A DNA stretch of 23,954 nt, from NCBI GenBank assembly GCA_964525015.1, contig CAZGFY010000029.1, positions 1 to 23,954 on the forward strand. The letters are read 5' to 3'. Every line of letters starts with the position of its first letter. Position 1 is the stretch's first letter. The notes beneath the pieces were generated by a model. It was not told the origin of the DNA. It ran no database searches and worked only from the letters and a program-made list of their open reading frames with translations. Shown here one piece after another: positions 16,004-22,600 of the stretch. Position numbers and translations under genes: made by a program. This DNA is from RGIG3102 sp964525015. GTDB taxonomy: Bacteria > Bacillota > Clostridia > Oscillospirales > Ruminococcaceae.

Positions 16004-16037
16004 CAAAACTAAAACTGATGCTACATGGAGGTATATA

Positions 16038-17741
16038 ATGTCAACAAAGTCATATTACCCAGTTGGAGAAATTGGGGCTGATAAAACAGGTTTTTCAAGA
16101 ACCAGATCTATTATCGAAACTGCTTTTTATGGAAACAATGTAATAAAGGTGAATACTTTAAGAGAGGCTTATGAGCTTGCTAAAAATTCTCCGGGAACTA
16201 TCGTTACTGATATGCCAATTCACCGAGGTGAAGAGTTTGGGCTTGATAAAGAAGCAAAAGTCTTGCTTTTTAATGATGGTGCAGTAACTGGAAGATATGC
16301 AACAGCAAGAAGAATTTCATCAGAGCCTGATGTTAATTGTGATGACCTTGATAAAATAGTTATGGAAGCTATTTATGAAACAAGATGGAAAACGATGTAT
16401 CACGCTGAAGTTTATGTTGGTCTTGACACTGAATTTATGGTGAAAGCTCATCTTTTAATTCCAAAAGGCGAAGAAAACATACTTTATTCTTGGATGCTGA
16501 ATTTTCAATATATGTCAGAAGAATATGTTAGAATGTATCGCGATTCAATTCCAGTAGGAGATGGAAAAGAAGCTGATATTTATCTTTTTAGTGATCCTCA
16601 ATGGGCAGGAACTGATCGCCCAGGTGCGAGCGTTGAGGTGTTAGCCGATCCACATAAAAAAACACTTTGCTATTTTAATGCTGAAACCAACTGTGCTTGT
16701 ATTTTAGGTATGAGATACTTTGGAGAACATAAAAAAGGAACATTAACTATGGCGTGGTCGATAGCTAACCGTAATGGATATGCGGCTTGTCACGGTGGAC
16801 AAAAAGAGTATACACTTAGTGATAATTCAAAATATGTTATGTCGGTTTATGGGCTTTCTGGCTCGGGTAAATCAACTATTACACACGCAAAGCATAATAA
16901 TAAATATGACATAAAAGTTTTGCATGATGATGCCTTTATTATAAATACTGACACCTGCGCGTCTATTGCTTTAGAGCCAGCATACTTTGATAAAACGCAA
17001 GATTATCCTGCGGGCTGTAGTGAAAATAAATATCTTTTAACAGTACTGAATTGTGGAGCAACACTTGATGAAGATGGCAAGGTGCAAATTGTTACTGAAG
17101 ATATTAGAAACAATAATGGTCGTACTATAAAATCAAAATTATCCTCAGAAAATCGAGTTGATAAAATAGAAGCACCTGTAAATTCGATTTTTTGGATAAT
17201 GAAAGATTCAACACTTCCACCGGTTTTAAAACTTCGAGGGGCTTCGCTTGCCTCTGCTATGGGAGCAACACTGGCAACAAAGCGCTCAACTGCTGAAAGA
17301 TTATCCGATGGAGTTGATCCAGATAAATTAGTGGTTGTGCCGTATGCTAATCCTTTTAGAACTTATCGATTAAAAGATGATTATGTAAAGTTTAAAAAAT
17401 TAGTTGAAGAAAAAAATGTTGATTGCTATATAATAAACACTGGTGATTTTATGGGTAAGAAAGTACAGCCGAAAGACACACTAGGAATTATCGAGGCGAT
17501 AGTTGAAAATCGTGCAGAGTTTAAACCTTGGGGTCCATTTAGCGACATTTATGTTTTTGATTGGGAAGGTTTTACCACGGATTTTAATGATAAAGATTAC
17601 ACAAAGCTTTTAAAAGCAAGATTAAATGATAGAGTTGAAGAAATACGCTCTTTTAATATTAAAAAAGAAGGCTATGATGCCTTGCCAATAGATGCTTTAG
17701 AGGCTATTGAAAAAGTTGTTTTGGAACTTGGTGATTTATAA
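16038..17741 (+). CDS. pckA: Phosphoenolpyruvate carboxykinase (ATP type)
   Basis: PckA interconverts oxaloacetate plus ATP with PEP, CO2 and ADP. In anaerobes it may run in either direction, for gluconeogenesis or for carboxylation toward succinate. The 567-residue protein has the PEPCK P-loop G272-LSGSGKST280 and the following metal-binding kinase-2 block HDDAF (296-300). The upstream segment TLTMAWSIANRNGYAACHGG and the C-terminal VVVPYANPFRTYRL are conserved in the longer clostridial branch of the ATP-dependent enzyme. The start is fixed by a strong GGAGG (16027-16031) seven bases before the ATG. It is monocistronic, with a -10 box 35 bases upstream. No terminator hairpin follows directly; the odd region begins right after the stop. 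Confidence 0.93.
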   Translation: MSTKSYYPVGEIGADKTGFSRTRSIIETAFYGNNVIKVNTLREAYELAKNSPGTIVTDMPIHRGEEFGLDKEAKVLLFNDGAVTGRYATARRISSEPDVNCDDLDKIVMEAIYETRWKTMYHAEVYVGLDTEFMVKAHLLIPKGEENILYSWMLNFQYMSEEYVRMYRDSIPVGDGKEADIYLFSDPQWAGTDRPGASVEVLADPHKKTLCYFNAETNCACILGMRYFGEHKKGTLTMAWSIANRNGYAACHGGQKEYTLSDNSKYVMSVYGLSGSGKSTITHAKHNNKYDIKVLHDDAFIINTDTCASIALEPAYFDKTQDYPAGCSENKYLLTVLNCGATLDEDGKVQIVTEDIRNNNGRTIKSKLSSENRVDKIEAPVNSIFWIMKDSTLPPVLKLRGASLASAMGATLATKRSTAERLSDGVDPDKLVVVPYANPFRTYRLKDDYVKFKKLVEEKNVDCYIINTGDFMGKKVQPKDTLGIIEAIVENRAEFKPWGPFSDIYVFDWEGFTTDFNDKDYTKLLKARLNDRVEEIRSFNIKKEGYDALPIDALEAIEKVVLELGDL

Positions 17742-17750
17742 ATAATATAT

Positions 17751-17939
17751 ATGATTAAAGAAATAAATCTACATAAGACACAGTTCTGACCTGAAATCGC
17801 AATTCTTTTTCTGCTGGACGCCGAAAAAATAAAAGTCGAAGTCTGCAAAGGACTTGAAAAGATACTAAACATCAGTTCTAAGTTAAGAGCGGAAGAAATA
17901 TTACAATCAATTTTAAACATCGGTTTACGCAGAGATTAA
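17751..17939 (+). pseudogene. Small unidentified frame broken by an in-frame TGA
   Basis: From ATG 17751, nine bases after the pckA stop, the frame reads 12 codons, a TGA at 17787-17789, then 49 more codons to the TAA at 17937. The part after the TGA (starting PEIAILFLLDAEKIK, with LEKILN, LRAEEILQSIL and ending GLRRD) has a protein-like amphipathic helical composition. No Shine-Dalgarno site is visible. It is most simply a small gene inactivated by one nonsense change (for example TGG or CGA to TGA), but chance cannot be excluded. I do not recognise the family. Confidence 0.4.
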
Positions 17940-18165
17940 CAGCCTTTTAGAAGTTTAAATCTACTCTTAGGGTAGTTGTGCCAGTTAGAATTAAGAGGGA
18001 AATAACACCGATGTATAAGCCGTGTTTTTTAGCAAAGATAGAAAATCACAATATCATATTAATCGATAATTTCGCCAATCATCGAAGCCGTACTAATATC
18101 CGTCCGTGCATCTCATCACTGCATCGTATCGTAATAAATTCGTGTATCATTGTTCATCGTATTTT

Positions 18166-18350
18166 CACCCCTTCTTTTGGGGTGGCGAGCATAGCATTTG
18201 CCTATACGGCAAACGCAGCACGCCGAGAGTACCTGGACCCCTTTTAGGGTGCATACAACTTTTGCGAAAGTTGTAAATTCGCTTCGCTCAGATGCACCTT
18301 CGAAGGGGGAATTATCCCTTTTTGAGTATCTCCAACTCTCCGAGGGAGAT
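18166..18350. repeat. GC-rich multi-hairpin element
   Basis: Consecutive stems: CACCCC/GGGGTG (18166-18171 with 18179-18184), TTTGCC/GGCAAA (18197-18202 with 18208-18213) nested in GGCG/CGCC, a 9-bp outer stem (18246-18254 with 18292-18300) enclosing a perfect 8-bp hairpin ACAACTTT/AAAGTTGT (18255-18274), and ATCTCC/GGAGAT (18328-18333 with 18345-18350). The density of stems and the GC jump suggest a structured RNA or a dispersed intergenic repeat rather than coding DNA. Family unknown. Confidence 0.6.
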
Positions 18351-18369
18351 TTTAAGAAATACTAATATA

Positions 18370-18513
18370 GTGGCAAAATTAGATAGCTATTTAAGAAAAG
18401 TGTAGTATTGTGTTGCTTGCAAAAAGTGTTTTGCAAGATGTAGTTTTATGCTTTCAGACAAGAAGGATAGTCTGAATTTCATACTACGTGCAAAATCACA
18501 TAAAACGTACTGA
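18370..18513 (+). pseudogene. Short Cys-rich frame broken by an in-frame TAG
   Basis: A GTG at 18370 opens an 11-codon frame (VAKLDSYLRKV), then TAG at 18403, then 35 further codons to TGA 18511. The second part holds four cysteines spaced C-x2-C-x2-C-x3-C followed by Ser/Lys-rich sequence. There is no clear ribosome binding site, and part of the DNA forms a perfect 9-bp hairpin (18416-18437). It may be a decayed small gene or only structured repeat DNA. Confidence 0.25.
18416..18476. repeat. Two adjacent hairpins
   Basis: CTTGCAAAA/TTTTGCAAG is a perfect 9-bp stem with a 4-base loop (18416-18437). TTCAGAC/GTCTGAA is a 7-bp stem with a 10-base loop (18453-18476). Neither is followed by a T-run, so they are not terminators. 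Confidence 0.6.
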
Positions 18514-18639
18514 TAACATCAATGCTCGGACATTTTTCGGTAGGGTTTACGCATGGCAAGCTTGCTTGACTATGGATACATTATACACATGTGACTACTC
18601 AATCTCAAGTGAATGCTGCGATTGTTATGGGGGATGTGG

Positions 18640-18648
18640 TGGTATAAT
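18640..18648 (+). promoter_or_regulatory. Extended -10 promoter for the rhuM-like gene
   Basis: TGGTATAAT fits TGnTATAAT, 38 bases upstream of the ATG at 18687. TTGTTA (18622-18627) is a possible -35 at a short 15-base spacing. A GTGAGG ribosome binding site lies at 18677-18682. Confidence 0.5.
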
Positions 18649-18686
18649 GAAATTAGATAAAAGTTAGTGTAAATAGTGAGGTAGAG

Positions 18687-19200
18687 ATGGATAGTAAAGA
18701 TGTTGTGATTAGAAATAGTACTGCTGAATTTTTGATTTTTCAAAAGCAAACGGGTGGAGATGATATAGAAATTAAATATCAAGATGGAACACTTTGGCTT
18801 ACACAAAAAATGATAGCAAATCTTTTCGAAGTTAATATTCCAGCTATTTCAAAACATCTTCAAAACATATATGAGTCTTTTGAAATAGAGAAAAGTTCAA
18901 CTATTTCCAAAATGGAAACAGTTCAAGTTGAGGGGAATAGAAAGGTCACTCGCTTAATTGAACACTATAATCTTGATGCGGTTATCTCAGTAGGATATAG
19001 AGTGAATTCTGTGCATGCTACTCAGTTTAGAAGATGGGCGACAAGTGTGCTTTCTAAGTTTGCAAAATGCAGGCACTATATCAATGGAAATAGCAAAAGA
19101 ACATGCACAAACAGAGTTTGAGAAATATAGAGTTGTGCTGGATAGGTTGTTTAAAAGCGATTTTGATAGGCTTGTTGGATTAAAAGAAGATGAGATGTGA
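18687..19200 (+). pseudogene. RhuM family protein gene with internal deletion and frameshift
   Basis: The first frame (from ATG 18687) encodes about 125 residues typical of the RhuM (virulence protein/Fic-associated) N-terminus: DGTLWLTQKMIANLFEV, AISKHLQNIYE, then YNLDAVISVGYRVNS and TQFRRWATSVL. After about 19055 that frame turns into unrelated residues and stops at 19121. In the +1 frame the family's C-terminus appears directly: LQNAGTISMEIAKEHA, TEFEKYRVVLDRL, FKSDFDRL, stopping at 19200. Intact RhuM proteins are usually over 300 residues, so the central part is missing and the join is out of frame. Promoter, ribosome binding site and terminator remain, so it may still be transcribed. RhuM genes are often accessory or island-borne; the molecular role is unsettled. 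Confidence 0.85.
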
Positions 19201-19233
19201 AAATCGGTAGATTGATATTATAGAATTAAAATG

Positions 19234-19256
19234 AGTATCACTTTTAAAGTGGTGCT
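19234..19256 (+). terminator. Rho-independent terminator after the rhuM remnant
   Basis: A 10-bp stem with two G-T pairs (19234-19243 with 19247-19256) and a 3-base loop, followed by TATTTTTATTT. Confidence 0.7.
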
Positions 19257-19646
19257 TATTTTTATTTAACATACCCTAAAATGGGTGGATACACAAAGGA
19301 TACATCTAAAGTATTCGAAGTTTTTCATTTAATCATATTGAATTTATTCGTATTAGATGTTATAATTGTATTTGTATAATTCTGTAAAAAAATATAGAAA
19401 AATCTGCAAAAAGGAGTTGACGTAAAATGGTAAATTTATTTACATTTGTTAGCGAGCAGAGTTTCCCACTGTCTATTTGCCATGCCAATCTTTATGTAGA
19501 AAAATACTTGTGAAAAATAAAAGGCTACTGCTATGACCTTACGGGATTTATCGGCGGTCTTTTTGAATTTCTTTCCTTTATTTTTGACGGAAAAATTAAC
19601 GGACAAACTGTCTTGATATAGATAACAAAAATTACAAGGAGGTCTT
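19257..19646. other. Leader region of the adhesin gene
   Basis: These 390 bases run from the rhuM terminator to the adhesin ATG. They contain the small broken frame at 19427-19621 and an AT-rich stretch at 19320-19400 that probably holds the promoter (TATAAT at 19350 and TATAAT at 19375, without a clear -35). Confidence 0.4.
19427..19621 (+). CDS. Short leader frame with strong ribosome site and in-frame TGA
   Basis: An ATG at 19427 follows AAAAAGGAG (19408-19416) at 10 bases, the best ribosome binding site in this region. It encodes 28 residues (MVNLFTFVSEQSFPLS...) and stops at TGA 19511-19513. The same frame then continues without a stop for 35 codons (KIKGYCYDLTGFIGGLFEF, then FIFDGKINGQTVLI) to TAG 19619-19621, 25 bases before the adhesin ATG. 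The unbroken version would be a 64-residue peptide with a hydrophobic patch. It could be a decayed small gene, a translated leader that affects adhesin expression, or a true 28-residue peptide. I do not recognise it. Confidence 0.45.
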
Positions 19647-22600
19647 ATGAAAAGGACAAAGTTAATAAACAAAATTTTATCGAGTGTACTTGCGCTTTGT
19701 ATGATGATGAGCGTATTGCCTACTACCGTATTTGCAACAGAGGGTGCAAAGCCCGATGATGCAAAGGTAATCACGGCGATTGCACCACCCGAAACAGCGG
19801 AGCAAGAAATAATCGTGGGCAGTGAGGATGTTCCGACACTTCCTACTGAGCTTTTAGCTACTCTTACCACCACAACGTGGAAAGAAGCACAGCCGACAGA
19901 GGGCGAAAATGGCACCACTAAGTGGCAATCTGAAACCACCACGGCGGAAATATCCGTGGCGGTACAGTGGATATTGCAGGATGGCGAAACATTTTCTGCC
20001 GAAAAGGAAAAAGTGTTTACCTACACGGCGACACTCACAGAGAATACATACACCGTTTCCACCGATGTTATCTTGCCTAAATTTGCTGTAAATGTGGCGG
20101 TGGCATCTCCTGCACCTACTCAAAAAAAGGAAATCTCTGCTTTCGTAGAGCCTAATATTATTGAAATAGCAAACGGCGACACACGCAGTGAATCGGAAAT
20201 TATCGCCACTTTCCCTACATCTGTTTTTGCAACGGTGGACGGTGTGGAAAACACCGATGTGCCTATAACGGCGTGGGCTTTGGTATCGGGCGGTGCATTT
20301 AGCACCTCTGCACAGGGCGAGTTTTATTATGAACCTACACTTGCCAAGGGATATACAGTTTTAGGTATGGCTAATTTGCCAAACCAACTTGTAAAGGTGG
20401 GCGAGGTGACGCATGAGCCGGCTTTTGCAGACGATGTGGTATCTGGTGGTTTTACCGTAACGGGCGATAGCTCGAATTATTCCTATCATACATCTTCCGG
20501 CATACTTACTATCTACGATAGTGGTGCAGTAACCATAAAAAACACCGACATAAATACTGCCACCTCTCACAGAATAGTGGTTGTAACGAACACAAATGCC
20601 AACATTACACTGGAGGGTGTTAATATTGAAAACAATAATAATCCGCCTATCGATATACAGTATAATGCCACGGCGAATATTACCCTAAAAGACGACACGA
20701 CAAATACTTTAGTTAGTGCGAATAGTGCCGCATTGTACGTGCCAGATACAACAAAGTTAATCATTAACGGCGATATAAGCGGCACAGGCATACTTAATGC
20801 GAGTGTTGTTAAAGGCGTCTCATCCTCTACCGAGGACTGGAGCCATGCAGGCATTGGTAGCAATAGGGGCGAAGTCGCTGGCACAATCACCATAAACGGT
20901 GGTGTTGTAAATGCCACAGGCGGCGCAAGTAGCAATGGCAGTCTACGTGGCGGTGCGGGTATTGGCGCAGGTAGTTTCCCAAGTGGGAACAATGGCGAAA
21001 TTACCATAAACGGCGGTACTATAACAGCCACGGCAGGTGGTGATGATGTTAATCCCACAATGGATATCGCCGGCATTGGCGGTGGTATAACTCAAACAAT
21101 TAATATAACTGGTGGCACGGTAATAGCTACAAGTGGATCTGATGATGGAGTTAGCTTGCAAGCCAATGCCTTAACCATATCCGGTGGCACGGTAACAGCT
21201 ACAGCAAGTGGTAGTAATGGTACTGGCTTGCGTACCAATGCCTTAACCATATCCAACACCATGCAATATGCCACGAGCGATTCGCCTATTGGCGAGGGTG
21301 CAACCTACACTCAAGGCACAGGAGTTGTGCAATATAATTTCAGCAGTTCTCAATATGCCAAGGTGATAGAAATACCTATCCATGCTATCACGATAAGCAA
21401 TGCAATCGAAAACGGCACAGTTGCAACAAGCCCAAGCGGGACAGCAAGACAAGGCGAAACTGTAACAGTAACAGCTACACCAGACAGTGGCTATGTGGTA
21501 GATGCAATTATTGTAACAGGTGTGGACGGCACTACAGATATTATAGTAACAAACAATACTTTTGAAATGCCGACACAGGCAGTGACAGTTTCAGCGAGTT
21601 TTAAAACTGCAAACACACTTGAAAGTGTAGCGCAAGCTGATGTTGTATATGGCACAGTGGTAAATCCGACAATCACCTATACAGGTGGTAGTGCAAACGG
21701 AAACGCAGCTGTGGCAGAGTATAAATTAACTTCAGAAACAGATACTGCATATAAAACAGATGTACCGACAGCTGTAGGCGAATATACAGTGCGAGTAAGA
21801 TCAACAGGACACGCAACAGTTGCAGATAAATCGGTGACAAGTTCATTTGCTATCACACAATCAGGCACTGAATTTGTCGATGGTATCAAAACTTTCGAAG
21901 GTAATACAGAAACTACAAACTTTAACTATGGCAATACTATCACTGTAAAAGTGATACCAGAAGCGACTGGCGTGGCAGCAAGGTCATTATCTCCAAACCA
22001 AATGGCACTCTATGTGCGTTCGACAAACGGTACAGATACACAAATTACAGAGCCACAACCTGTAACAAGTGGTACGGAACTTGTATTTACTGTTCAAGCA
22101 ACAGATGAAAAAGGCTTTGTGACTAAACAAAACACTACTATCGTAGCCAAATATGTCGGCAATGATAATATGGCAGACCACGAGGAAGAAGTAATTGTGT
22201 CAATCGACCCAACTTCTTGGAGTGACTATGCCGATACAACTTGGTACGATGAAAACTCATCTGCAACAGAATTTACAATAAGCACAGAAACAGAACTTGC
22301 AGGACTTGCAAAGCTTGTAAATGATGGTACTGAATTATTCCGTGGAAAAATAATTACACTAACAAATGACCTTGATTTATCAGAACACGAATGGGTACCG
22401 ATTGGCTATGCAGCTTGGCCATCTTTTAGAGGTATGTTTGACGGTGGTGGAAACGAAATTACTGGGCTTTATATCAATAACCCTGATGATTCTAATCAAG
22501 GGCTTTTTGGACAAATAAATCATGACACTAGCTTGCCTTTGGGCATTAAAGATCTTGGTGTTAGTGGTGACATAACTGCTTTAAAAAATGTTGGAGGTGT

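Larger units (their letters stand above)
15536..16037. other. Non-coding region before pckA
   Basis: About 500 bases without a credible gene. It holds a long inverted repeat (15615-15667), a terminator-like hairpin (15749-15779), a small inverted repeat TTTTAAC/GTTAAAA (15912-15918 and 15928-15934) and the pckA -10 box. I saw no cre-like operator or recognisable riboswitch. Confidence 0.6.
17742..18686. other. Gene-poor, structured region (decayed mobile DNA?)
   Basis: About 950 bases with no intact recognised gene. It has two short frames each broken by one stop (17751-17939 and 18370-18513), a group of hairpins (18166-18350, 18416-18437, 18453-18476) and a local GC rise (36 of 60 bases at 18181-18240) in otherwise AT-rich DNA. 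An open frame at 17978-18247 (GTG start) covers part of it but looks non-biological. The mix suggests remnants of a mobile or dispersed repetitive element. Confidence 0.6.

Noticed and set aside
17947..18045. Minus-strand frame with a hydrophobic helix (GLYIGVISLLILTG), possible type I toxin
   Set aside because: The frame has no ATG, GTG or TTG start after the upstream stop and no ribosome binding site.
17978..18247. Open frame of 89 codons (GTG start) on the plus strand
   Set aside because: It runs through the multi-hairpin element, its composition (Arg, His, Ser and Ile mixed without pattern) resembles translated non-coding DNA, and it has no recognisable motif. An internal ATG at 18011 has an AGAGGGA site, so a small chance of reality remains.
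18406..18513. C-x2-C-x2-C-x3-C pattern resembling a ferredoxin iron-sulfur motif
   Set aside because: The frame is only 35 codons, lacks a start and the proline usually following the last cysteine, and the DNA forms a hairpin that explains its constraints.
17742..19646. TGA read as a sense codon throughout the genome
   Set aside because: All large genes are full length under the standard code and use TGG for Trp; only short, unproven frames contain TGA.
19436..21889. Series of minus-strand open frames opposite the adhesin gene
   Set aside because: They are antisense to a 1436-codon plus-strand frame with a signal peptide and repeated domains; their Pro/Val/Ala-rich sequence is the expected shadow of Gly/Thr/Ser repeats.
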